The position numbers were made by a program, and so were the translations under genes. The notes under the pieces were generated by a model. That model did no database searches, was not told where the DNA came from, and saw only the letters and a list, made by a program, of their open reading frames with translations. Of a DNA stretch of 64,000 nt, positions 9,223 to 17,174 are shown one piece after another. Origin of the DNA: JAICKM01 sp050998805 (GTDB lineage Bacteria; Chloroflexota; Chloroflexia; QHBQ01; JAICKM01); NCBI GenBank assembly GCA_050998805.1, contig JBPCPV010000015.1, forward strand, positions 160,711-224,710. Reading direction: 5' to 3'. Every line of letters begins with the position of its first letter. The stretch's first letter is position 1.

Positions 9223-10476
9223 ATGTACAGCGATTCGCGCCGCGTGGTCGTCACCGGCTTGGGAGCGATCACGCCTATCGGCCAAAGCGTCGAGGAGTAT
9301 TGGCGCAATCTCTGCGCCGGGGTGTCGGGCGCGGGGCCGATCACTCGGTTCGATGTGAGCGACTACCCTGTGAAGGTGGCCTGCGAGGTCAAAGATTTCG
9401 ACCCGGCTAAGTATATGGAGAGCCGCGAGGTTCGCCGCACCAGCCGCTTCACCCACTTCGCCGTCGCCGCCGCCTCCCAGGCCCTCGCCGACTCGGGGCT
9501 GACGATCACCGACGCGAACGCCGAGATGGTCGGGGTCACATTCAACACCGGCGGCGGCGGCCTGGTGGACATCGCCGACGAGGTCATGGTCATGCAGGCG
9601 AAGGGTATGGGCCGCGTCAGCCCCTTCTTCATCCCCTCAATGATCCCCAACATGGCATCGGGCCGCGTCTCCCTCGAGTTCGGCGCGAAAGGCCCTGTGA
9701 TCACATCGGTCGCAGCCTGTGCCAGCAGCATCTACTCGTTCATAGACGGCTTCCACCTGATCGGGCGGGGAGAGGCGGACGTGATCATCGCAGGCGGCAC
9801 AGAAGCCGCTCTGACGCCTATAGCGGTAGCCGGTATGGGCAACATGCAGGCCCTCTCGCGCAACAACACACGTCGCCCCGAGGAGGTCAGCCGACCATTC
9901 GATGCCGGGCGCGACGGCTTCGTCTTCGGCGAGGGCGGCGGCGCGGTCATCCTCGAGGCCCTAGAGCACGCCCGTGCGCGCGGTGCCCATATCTACGCCG
10001 AGGTGCTCGGCGGCGCGCAGACCGGTGATGCATACCACATCACAGCCCCCGCGCCCGGAGGTGCTGGCGCAGCTCTTGCGATGCGCCGTGCCCTAAAATA
10101 CGCCGGACTCGAACCCACCGACGTGCAATACATCGTGGCCCACGGCACCAGCACGCCCCTGAACGACGCCTCGGAGACTGCGGCGATCCACACCGCCTTC
10201 GGCGATCATGCCCGCAACCTGGCGATCAGCTCGAACAAGTCCATGATCGGCCACCTGCTTGGCGCTGCCGGTGTCATGTCGGGCATCGCCGCGATCCTCT
10301 CCATCCGCGATCAGGTCGCCCCTCCCACCATCAACTACGACACGCCCGACCCCGAATGTGACCTCGACTACGTGCCGAACGTCGCCAGCCGGATGCCGAT
10401 AAACACCGTGCTGATCAACGGCTTCGGCTTCGGCGGGCAGAACGGGGTGGCGGTTTTTCGGCGGTTCGGAGAATAG
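9223..10476 (+). CDS. fabF: 3-oxoacyl-[ACP] synthase II (second copy)
   Basis: A 417-residue KAS II from the ATG of MYSDSRRVVVTG. The catalytic residues are Cys166 (ACASSI), His307 (HGTSTP) and His344 (GHLLGAAG), so it should be active rather than a chain-length-factor-like partner. No acyl carrier protein, FabD or FabH gene is in the cluster. The tandem may divide chain-length ranges, or the pair may act as a heterodimer; the sequence does not decide. Confidence 0.92.
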   Translation: MYSDSRRVVVTGLGAITPIGQSVEEYWRNLCAGVSGAGPITRFDVSDYPVKVACEVKDFDPAKYMESREVRRTSRFTHFAVAAASQALADSGLTITDANAEMVGVTFNTGGGGLVDIADEVMVMQAKGMGRVSPFFIPSMIPNMASGRVSLEFGAKGPVITSVAACASSIYSFIDGFHLIGRGEADVIIAGGTEAALTPIAVAGMGNMQALSRNNTRRPEEVSRPFDAGRDGFVFGEGGGAVILEALEHARARGAHIYAEVLGGAQTGDAYHITAPAPGGAGAALAMRRALKYAGLEPTDVQYIVAHGTSTPLNDASETAAIHTAFGDHARNLAISSNKSMIGHLLGAAGVMSGIAAILSIRDQVAPPTINYDTPDPECDLDYVPNVASRMPINTVLINGFGFGGQNGVAVFRRFGE

Positions 10477-10503
10477 GCATGAAGCTGCTCGACTAGCCTG
10501 GCG

Positions 10504-10872
10504 CTATAAGGCCAATGTATACCTTAGCGCCGTATCAATTCCGTCCATTGGTAGACGCCCGATCACGCGCTCGACTGCAACCTCGGCAACAGTCGCCAGA
10601 TTGTCGGACATCACCAAAGAGTCCATGAGTAGTCCGGATCGCTGGCCCGTCGGCGTGGAGCGGATAACGGCTACCCGGCTCGGATGCGGGATACGAGACA
10701 TCTTGCTGGTGATCATCGCGTCGATCAGTTGTGGAACCCCTGTCTGGAGATTATCGGCTTGGACAACCAATGCCGGTCGTGTCTTTGCTGTGCGTAGGTT
10801 CGAGTGCGGGAACAGCGCTAGCACGATATCGCCGCGCTTAAGTAGTAGCTTTGGCGGCATCGTAGTCGTCAT
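10504..10872 (-). CDS. MazF/PemK-like type II toxin
   Basis: About 122 residues from MTTTMPPK. LKRGDIVLALFPHSNL and KTRPALVVQ are the conserved opening of MazF/PemK/Kid ribonucleases (GDIV ... KxRPAlVv). The start lies inside the 3' end of the upstream gene in another frame, the overlap expected of a toxin-antitoxin operon. MazF-type toxins cleave mRNA at short motifs. An internal start at 10860 (MPPK) is also possible. Confidence 0.82.
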   Translation of the reverse strand: MTTTMPPKLLLKRGDIVLALFPHSNLRTAKTRPALVVQADNLQTGVPQLIDAMITSKMSRIPHPSRVAVIRSTPTGQRSGLLMDSLVMSDNLATVAEVAVERVIGRLPMDGIDTALRYTLAL

Positions 10873-11095
10873 AAATATCCATCTCGGGGCTGTCCCAATC
10901 CTCGGAGAACGATTGCAAGCGAGCACGTAACTCGGCTGCCTGGGCTTCGTCTATGTTACGCGCCCTAAGATCGATCCTTCCTGGGCTTGCGTTCAGGAAG
11001 GTCACGATGACACGGGTCTCGTCACGCACATCGCCGGGAGCTTCGGCCAATTCTATTTTGCCGTTCCGATACACACCCTCAACGCTTCTGATCAT
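10838..11095 (-). CDS. putative antitoxin of the MazF-like toxin
   Basis: An 85-residue protein starting VEGVYRNGKIELAEAP..DETRVIVTF, the short beta-strand pattern of DUF104/AF2212-like antitoxins, followed by an acidic helical C-terminus (LQSFSEDWDSPEMDIYDDYD) likely to bind the toxin. AGGAG lies 8 nt before the ATG. The overlap with the toxin gene supports coupling. The DNA-binding half is not of a classic MazE form, so the antitoxin call rests mainly on context. Confidence 0.7.
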   Translation of the reverse strand: MIRSVEGVYRNGKIELAEAPGDVRDETRVIVTFLNASPGRIDLRARNIDEAQAAELRARLQSFSEDWDSPEMDIYDDYDAAKATT

Positions 11096-11106
11096 TACAG
11101 TTGCTC

Positions 11107-12114
11107 CTATCTCCTGCCCGCCCCATCTCGGTCCTTCGCCATGCTGAACGCATTCACGAAGCTGTCCACCGCCGCCAACTTCGAGCTGCTCCAGCCCGAT
11201 ATGCTCACCACGATCAGCGGCCGTCCGCCGACCGACAGGAACAGGCTGCGCTTCACCCAGAAGAAGTAGCTCGCCAGCGCCAGCAGGCCGAGGAGGGCTA
11301 ACGGCGCGGCCACCAGCAGCGGCGGCGCGTGGTAGAGGTCGCCGAGGCCGAGTTCGGCGGACGGCTGGGTGATGCCCGTGTATGCGGCCAGCGCCGCCAG
11401 CCCAATGCCGAGCAGCCCGAGGATCAGCATCAGTCCGCCGGAGCGTTCAGTCACGGTGCCCACTGCGTCCACGTCCTTTAGGAACGCCGCACGCAATATC
11501 GCCGGCGCGTACAGAATCGTCCGCCTGTTGGTCAGGTAGAGCGCGCCCAACTGCATGATCACTTCCTCTCCGGCGAGAAGCACGAGCGCGCCCGACGGCG
11601 GGTTTTGGACTCTGGACTGCGGGGCCTGGATTGGCGGTTGCGGGCTTGGCGTCGGCGTAAGAACCTCGACGGGCATGACCTGCGCGACGGGCATGGCCGG
11701 GGTGATGACATAGGAGTGTGCCGGCTCGGCGGACGCAGGGAACATCTGCGCCGTTGTCGGGAAGACCTGCGGGCTGGCCGCCATCGGCGCAGGCGCGGCC
11801 GGCGCAGGTGCTGTGGCAAACTCCCCTCCCCACACAGGGGATGGGTCGGCGGAGAGGTAGGTTGGCCTTTGCTCTGTTGGTGGCACAGTCTCCCCTTCCT
11901 CTACGTGGGAAGGGTCGGCAGCGAGATCGGGGGAGGGGTCGGCGGGCTGTGTGTTGAGCGAACCCGCAGGGCGCACCGGGATCGGCGGCTGCTCGGCGTG
12001 GGTGTTGCCGTTGTCGGACTGATATGTGGGAGTGCCGGGGAGCACAATCGCGCGTGCCGGTAGCCCAGGTGTGGTAGCCTGGTTTTCCGCTTCCTCATTC
12101 GGGTTCGAGACCAT
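11107..12114 (-). CDS. PH-like domain membrane protein with Pro/Ala-rich N-terminus
   Basis: A 335-residue protein. Residues 1 to about 185 are low complexity (Pro, Ala, Thr). A short domain from about residue 190 reads VLLAGEEVIMQLGALYLTNR, then FLKDVDAVGTV, similar to bacterial PH (bPH/GRAM-like) domains with their xLTNRR..Y core. Two membrane segments follow (LILGLLGIGLAALAAYTG and a second near residue 265), then a charged tail. Residues about 56-99 (DNA 11818-11945) look like an in-frame intergenic repeat (see findings). The function is unknown; a signalling or lipid-binding role is only a guess. Confidence 0.7.
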   Translation of the reverse strand: MVSNPNEEAENQATTPGLPARAIVLPGTPTYQSDNGNTHAEQPPIPVRPAGSLNTQPADPSPDLAADPSHVEEGETVPPTEQRPTYLSADPSPVWGGEFATAPAPAAPAPMAASPQVFPTTAQMFPASAEPAHSYVITPAMPVAQVMPVEVLTPTPSPQPPIQAPQSRVQNPPSGALVLLAGEEVIMQLGALYLTNRRTILYAPAILRAAFLKDVDAVGTVTERSGGLMLILGLLGIGLAALAAYTGITQPSAELGLGDLYHAPPLLVAAPLALLGLLALASYFFWVKRSLFLSVGGRPLIVVSISGWSSSKLAAVDSFVNAFSMAKDRDGAGRR

Positions 12115-12167
12115 CGGTTGTGACCTTCCTCAGAGAATATTCGTAGTGAGAATGTTGTATACTAGGC

Positions 12168-12197
12168 ATTATACCCGCCGGTTTGGAACGCTGTCAA
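12168..12197 (-). promoter_or_regulatory. promoter of the PH-like membrane protein gene
   Basis: On the minus strand TTGACA (12192-12197) and TATAAT (12168-12173) with an 18-nt spacer, giving a leader of roughly 47 nt before the ATG at 12114. Confidence 0.65.
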
Positions 12198-12212
12198 CCG
12201 GCGTCAATTCAC

Positions 12213-12246
12213 TGTCATTCTGAGCGCAGCGAAGAATCCCTGGAGG
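12213..12246. repeat. TGTCATTCTGAGCGCAGCGA repeat word
   Basis: One full copy of a roughly 28-nt word. Its last bases run into GGAGG, which is the apparent ribosome binding site of midA. Other copies lie at 20258-20333 (inside a gene) and, inverted, at 62644-62673. Confidence 0.75.
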
Positions 12247-12253
12247 TTAGAAC

Positions 12254-13348
12254 TTGGGCGCTGTAGAGGAGCTTGCCGGGGTGATACGCGAGAGGATCCG
12301 GGCTGCCGGCGAGCGGATCACTTTCGCCGAATACATGGACCTGGCACTCTACCACCCGACCTACGGCTACTATAGCGCCGGTAGGGTCGCGCTCGGCCGC
12401 GGCGGCGACTTCACGACCTCGCCTGAGGTGGACCCGGCCTTTGGCGCGCTGCTCGCCGAGTTCGCGCGCCGGTGCGATGAGAAGTTGGGCCATCCCGCGC
12501 GCTTTCTGCTGGCCGAGCATGGCGGCGGCTCCGGGCGGCTGATGCGTGACATGCTCGACGCGCTCCGCGAGACCCAGCCTGCCCTCTACTCCCGCGCCGA
12601 CGCCGTGTTGGTGGAGCGAAGCGAGGCACTGCGCTCCCGCCAGCAGGCGTTGCTCGCGGAGGCGGGCCACGACCGAGCACGCTGGGCCGACGCGGCTGTA
12701 GGCACCGGCCTAGTCCTCAGCAACGAGTTGCTTGATGCCTTCGCTGTCCACCGGCTGCTCGCCGAAGAGGACGGTCTGCGGGAGATATACGTTGAGGTGG
12801 ACGCCGACGGACGCTTCGTGGAGACCATCGGCCCGCCCTCCGACCCGGCTCTCGCGGCCTATTTCGAGGACGCGACGGTGACGCCTCCCGACCGGCCATG
12901 CGAGGTGAACCTGGCGGCCCCTGCCTGGCTGCGCTCGGTTGCCTCCGACCTGGAGCGGGGCTTCGTGCTGACGATAGACTACGGCGATAGCGCGGCCCGC
13001 CTCTACAGCGATCTGCGGCCCGAAGGCACCCTCTTGTGTTATAGTAATGGGCGGGTGACGGACGACCCCTACGGCGCGCCCGGTACACAGGATATGACCG
13101 CGCATGTGGACTTCACGACGCTCGAGCGTGTAGGCCGCGCCGCAGGGCTGCAAACAGTCGTAGCCACACGCCAGATGGAGTTTTTGGTGGACCTCGGCAT
13201 CGGCGAACGGATCGCCGCCCTTAGCGCCACGCCGCCCGAGTCGCGCGAGGCAGCCCGCGAGATGCTCGCCCAGCGCGCCCACCTCTTCCGCCTGATCGAC
13301 CCCGACGGCCTGGGCCGCTTCCATGTGCTTGTGATGCTGAAATGCTGA
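12254..13348 (+). CDS. MidA/NDUFAF7 family SAM-dependent methyltransferase
   Basis: A 364-residue DUF185 protein. The N-terminal YMDLALYHPTYGYYS and the GRGGDFTTSPEVDPAFG segment (about residues 47-63) are diagnostic. The SAM loop is EHGGGSGRLMRD. The mitochondrial homologue symmetrically dimethylates an arginine of complex I subunit NDUFS2; the bacterial substrate is not settled. The start is a TTG with GGAGG 7 nt upstream; no ATG fits. The stop overlaps the next gene by 7 nt. Confidence 0.9.
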   Translation: MGAVEELAGVIRERIRAAGERITFAEYMDLALYHPTYGYYSAGRVALGRGGDFTTSPEVDPAFGALLAEFARRCDEKLGHPARFLLAEHGGGSGRLMRDMLDALRETQPALYSRADAVLVERSEALRSRQQALLAEAGHDRARWADAAVGTGLVLSNELLDAFAVHRLLAEEDGLREIYVEVDADGRFVETIGPPSDPALAAYFEDATVTPPDRPCEVNLAAPAWLRSVASDLERGFVLTIDYGDSAARLYSDLRPEGTLLCYSNGRVTDDPYGAPGTQDMTAHVDFTTLERVGRAAGLQTVVATRQMEFLVDLGIGERIAALSATPPESREAAREMLAQRAHLFRLIDPDGLGRFHVLVMLKC

Positions 13349-14196
13349 CTGCCACGACAAAACGAGGAAACTGGTGCGGTGCCTGCGGCGAGCGGCTGGC
13401 GGGGCGCGAGATGGTGCGCCTGCGGCTTGGCGGAGATGAGCCGGAGGCTCGCTACTACTGTGCGAGCTGCGCCGACGGCCTGCTGAGGTGCGCGGGCTGC
13501 GGCTGCCGGCTCGCGGAGCTTCCCGGCAGCCTCTTCGCGCCCGCCGGCCAGACGCGGCGGCTCTACTGCGTGGCCTGCTGGGACCGGCCGCACTGCAACG
13601 CCTGCGGCCATCCGGTCGGCGAGGTCTCATACCGCCGCGCCGATGGTCGCGTCTTCTGCGAGTCGTGCCACGCCACCGCCGTCTACGACCCGACCGAGGC
13701 GGTGCGGCTCTATGAGCGCGTGAAGGCGACGGCAGCCGGGGCGCTGGGGCTGACGCTGAACGTCGGCGCGGTGCTGCACATGGTGAACCGTGAGCAGATC
13801 ACCGCGCTGCGGAACAGCACACCAGGCGCGGGGCCGATGCCGGACGGCGGGGAGGAAGGCGCGGACCTGGTCGGCCTGTTCGTCCACGGCTCGCGCTTGC
13901 GCTCGATCTATGTCGAGTACGGCCTGCCGCGCATCTTCTTCTGTGAGGTCTTAGCGCACGAATACGCCCACGCCTGGCAGGCCGAGAACGCCCCTCTGCT
14001 CTCCGACCCTGAGCTGCGGGAGGGCTTCGCAGAGTGGGTCGCGTACAAAGTGGTTGAGAGTTGGGGCTGCCGCCTGCGCCTGGAGCGCTTCCGTGGGCGG
14101 CAGGATGTTTACGGCGCCGGCCTGCGCCGCCTCCTCACTTGGGAGGCGGCGGAGGGCGTGGACGGCCTACTGGATCGCATTCGGCGAGAACGTTAA
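13342..14196 (+). CDS. LIM-like zinc protein with DA1-type peptidase domain
   Basis: A 284-residue protein. Residues about 12-115 hold a long series of CxxC pairs (CGAC, CASC, CAGC, CVAC, CNAC, CESC) arranged as tandem LIM-like zinc fingers. The C-terminal half carries the zincin motif HEYAH (His206, Glu207, His210), with a downstream EGFAEWVAY that can supply the third ligand. This order, LIM fingers then HExxH with a following E-rich helix, is that of plant DA1 peptidases, which are activated by ubiquitin and cut growth regulators. The bacterial target is unknown. It overlaps midA by 7 nt and precedes a VWA gene. Confidence 0.78.
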   Translation: MLTATTKRGNWCGACGERLAGREMVRLRLGGDEPEARYYCASCADGLLRCAGCGCRLAELPGSLFAPAGQTRRLYCVACWDRPHCNACGHPVGEVSYRRADGRVFCESCHATAVYDPTEAVRLYERVKATAAGALGLTLNVGAVLHMVNREQITALRNSTPGAGPMPDGGEEGADLVGLFVHGSRLRSIYVEYGLPRIFFCEVLAHEYAHAWQAENAPLLSDPELREGFAEWVAYKVVESWGCRLRLERFRGRQDVYGAGLRRLLTWEAAEGVDGLLDRIRRER

Positions 14197-14211
14197 ATCG
14201 AGGGGGTAAAT

Positions 14212-15591
14212 ATGGCGAACGAAGTTTCCCTGCAATGCCGGCTGAACCTGAGCGCGGTGCCTGCGTCGAGCGAGCCGCGCCTCGTCTACCTAATGATAGA
14301 CATCCGCCCCGGCGAGGGGCTGGGCACACGCTCCGCACCGGTGAACCTCGGCATCGTGCTCGACATCAGCGAGTCGATGCGCCTGCCGGTGCTGAGTCAG
14401 GCGCAGTTTCAGGAGTTGGCCCGTCTCGGCCATGTGCGCGAGATAATCGCCGACGGCATCCCTGTCTGGACCTTCCCGCATATCCCCCTCGAGATCAGGC
14501 GGGCCGCGCCCTCGAACCTCGACGCGGTGAAGCAAGCCCTCCACGAGGCGGTGACACATCTGGAACCCCAGGACCGATTTTCCCTAGTCGCCTTCGCGGG
14601 TCGGGCCGAGGTCTTGCTGCACTCCCTCACCGGCAGCGAGCGCGACCGCATACCCGAAGCCGTGGAGCGGCTCGACGCCGTGCGCCTTGGCGACGACACC
14701 GACATGCAGACCGGGCTATATGCCGGCCTCAGCGAGCTACGGAGCGGCGAGGTCGGCGGCATGATCAGTCGGATGGTCGTGCTCACCGACGGCTTCACCC
14801 GCAACCCCGAGGCGGTGGCCGCCTTCGCAAAACAGGCACAGCGGGCCGGCGTCGCGGTCAGCACCGTGGGCGTCGGCACCGATTTCAATGAGCAGCTGCT
14901 GGTCACCATGTCGGACGAGAGCCAGGGCAACGCATATCTGGCGCGCGAGCCGCGCGAGATCCCTCCGGCCTTCGCCAAAGAGCTAGAGGCTGTGCAGTCC
15001 ATCACCGTGCGCCACATTGTCGCCAGTGTGCGACTGAGCGCCGGAGTCGAGCTACGCCGCGCCCACCGCATCCGCCCCGCGATCAGCACCCTCCGCGACG
15101 TGCCCATCCAGGACCGCACCGTGGTCTTCGACCTCGGCGACCTGGAGACCGACAGGCCGCCCGCGCTCCTCCTCGAGCTGATCGTGCCCCCACGCAGCCC
15201 CGGCATGTTCCGCATCGCCGGCGTCACACTCGCCTATGACGTGCCTGGTGCCCCCGATACCACGGGCGCGCAGTCCCGCTGCGATGCCCTCCTCGACTAC
15301 AGCACTGCCGGTATGGGCGCGTTCGACCCCCAGGTTATGAACACGGTGGAAAAGGTCAGCGCGTTCAGCCTCCAGACCCGCGCGCTCGACGACGCCGCCC
15401 TCGGCAACGTCCAGGGCGCGACCACCAAGCTCCGCTCTGCGGCGACCCGCCTTCTCGCCCTCGGCGAACCCGACCTGGCGAACGCCGCCGAGCAGGAGGC
15501 CCAGAAGCTGGAGCAAGGCGGCCAACTCTCCGCCGAAGGCGCGAAGAAGCTCCGCTATGAGACCCGCCGCCTCACCCAGCGCCTAGAGTAA
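14212..15591 (+). CDS. VWA domain-containing protein
   Basis: A 459-residue protein with a von Willebrand A domain. The MIDAS begins DISES in LGIVLDISESMRLP near residue 49; the later acidic site is in VVLTDGFTRNPE. Relative to its paralogue at 58468 it has an insertion of about 45 residues just after the first MIDAS motif. After the VWA comes a beta-rich domain and a helical tail (TVEKVSAFSLQTRAL onward) shared by both paralogues. No signal peptide is seen, so it is probably cytoplasmic. It lies 11 nt ahead of the thioredoxin-NHL gene. Confidence 0.85.
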   Translation: MANEVSLQCRLNLSAVPASSEPRLVYLMIDIRPGEGLGTRSAPVNLGIVLDISESMRLPVLSQAQFQELARLGHVREIIADGIPVWTFPHIPLEIRRAAPSNLDAVKQALHEAVTHLEPQDRFSLVAFAGRAEVLLHSLTGSERDRIPEAVERLDAVRLGDDTDMQTGLYAGLSELRSGEVGGMISRMVVLTDGFTRNPEAVAAFAKQAQRAGVAVSTVGVGTDFNEQLLVTMSDESQGNAYLAREPREIPPAFAKELEAVQSITVRHIVASVRLSAGVELRRAHRIRPAISTLRDVPIQDRTVVFDLGDLETDRPPALLLELIVPPRSPGMFRIAGVTLAYDVPGAPDTTGAQSRCDALLDYSTAGMGAFDPQVMNTVEKVSAFSLQTRALDDAALGNVQGATTKLRSAATRLLALGEPDLANAAEQEAQKLEQGGQLSAEGAKKLRYETRRLTQRLE

Positions 15592-15602
15592 AGGAGAAAC
15601 CG

Positions 15603-17174
15603 ATGACAGACGACATGCTCAACAGCGTGATACATGCGCCCGACTTCCCGCCCGGCCTCGACTGGCTGAACACGCCCGACCACAGGCCGCTCACCCTCGG
15701 CGACCTCAAGGGCAAGCTGGTGCTGCTCGACTTCTGGACCTATGGCTGAATCAACTGCATCCACATCCTGCCGCAGTTGCGGCGGCTCGAAGAAAAGTAC
15801 CCCGACCGGCTCGCGGTCGTCGGCGTCCACGCCGGCAAGTACACCGCCGAGCGGTCCACGTCCAACATCCGCGATGCCGTGCTGCGGCTCGGGATCGACC
15901 ACCCTGTCGTTAACGACCGCCAGTTTCGCATCTGGAAGGCTTACGCGGTGAGCGCCTGGCCGACGGTCGTGATAGTGGGGCCAAACGGCTACTACCTCGG
16001 CACGAACCCCGGCGAGATCACATTCGAGGATTTCGACCCGGTCATCGCCTCTGCGCTCGCCCACTTTGAGCAGGCCGGGATGATCAGCGCTGCCCCCCTG
16101 CCGCTCCACCCGGAGCACTTGGACGAGCCTGAACGCCCGCTCCGCTACCCCGGTAAGGTGCTGGCTGTGGCCGGAAGCGACGGCACGCCTGACCGCCTCT
16201 TCATCGCCGACAGCGACCACGCCCGCGTGCTCGGGGCGCGCCTCTCGGTGGACGGTCGCGCCGCCGAAGTCGAGTGGGTCGCCGGCTCCGGCGCTCCGGG
16301 CGCAGACGACGGGCCGTTCGAGCAGGCCGGCTTCAACCGCCCCCAGGGGATGTCGCTCGTCGCGGACACTCTCTACATCGCCGACAGCGAAAACCATACC
16401 CTGCGCGCGCTAGACACCGGCAAACGGACCGTGCGGACTATCGCGGGCACAGGGCAGATCGGCAGGTTCGGCGCGGCGGGCGGCGCGGCCCTGAGCACCC
16501 CGCTCAACTCACCGTGGGATCTCGCCTGGACCGGCAACCGGCTCTACATCGCCATGGCCGGCTACCACCAGCTCTGGGTCTACGACCCCGCCGGGACCGT
16601 CGCGCCCTTCGCCGGCACCGGCCGCGAGGAGCTGGCCGATGGCCGGCTCTGGTCGCCGAGCGTCCTCAAGGCGCGCGTCCTGGACGACCTGCGGGGCTAC
16701 GCGAGCCTCGCCCAGCCCACCGGCATCGTCGCCGACGGCGAGCGGCTCTACTTCACCTGTAGCGAAGCCCAGGCTGTGCGCTCTGTCAGCACGGGTGGCG
16801 AGAACAATGTAAGCACGTTCGTCGGCACCGGGCTGTTCGACTTCGGTGACAAAGACGGGCGTGGCGATGCCGTGCGCCTGCAACACCCCTTCGGCCTCGC
16901 TTTTCACGAGGGGCGGCTGCTCGTGGCCGACACCTACAACAGCAAGATCAAGCGGCTCGACCCGGCGACGCGGGAGGCGGCATCCTGGCTCGGCAACGGC
17001 GAGCGCGGCCTGGTGGACGGCCCCGGCGCTGATGCGCGCTTCAACGAGCCGGAGGGCCTGAGTGTGGCCGGAAATCGGCTCTATATCGCCGACACGAACA
17101 ACCACGCGATCCGCGTCGTGGACCTCACAGACCCGGCCGGCAACGTCTCTACCCTCGAGCTGCGTGGCCTCTAG
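15603..17174 (+). CDS. thioredoxin-like / NHL-repeat protein with in-frame UGA (candidate selenoprotein)
   Basis: ATG at 15603 with AAGGAG seven bases upstream. The frame reads an AhpC/TlpA-like thioredoxin fold (LGDLKGKLVLLDFWTYG), meets TGA at 15747-15749, and continues without any other stop for 475 codons with INCIHILPQLRRLEEKY, VSAWPTVVIVGPNG and then about six NHL beta-propeller blades (GNRLYIADTNNHAIRVVDL and similar). Total 523 codons, the architecture of NHLRC2. Related proteins have DFWTYxCINC, so the UGA replaces the first redox Cys and U-x-x-C would result. UGA is a normal stop in neighbouring genes. Alternatives are a nonsense mutation or a C-to-A sequencing error. Confidence 0.75.
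15768..15785 (+). promoter_or_regulatory. SECIS-like hairpin after the in-frame UGA
   Basis: A 7-bp stem (15768-15774 with 15779-15785, one G-U pair) closes a 4-nt loop AGUU at 15775-15778. The loop begins 25 nt after the UGA. Bacterial SECIS elements are described as short stems whose small apical loop has G in one of its first two places plus a U, 16-37 nt after UGA; this hairpin fits. The same bases also code for conserved LPQLRR, so the hairpin may be fortuitous. Confidence 0.45.

Noticed and set aside
15747..15749. UGA read as Trp by a changed genetic code
   Set aside because: Other genes here end at UGA in tight overlaps (for example 44790-44792 and 49548-49550) and use UGG for Trp.
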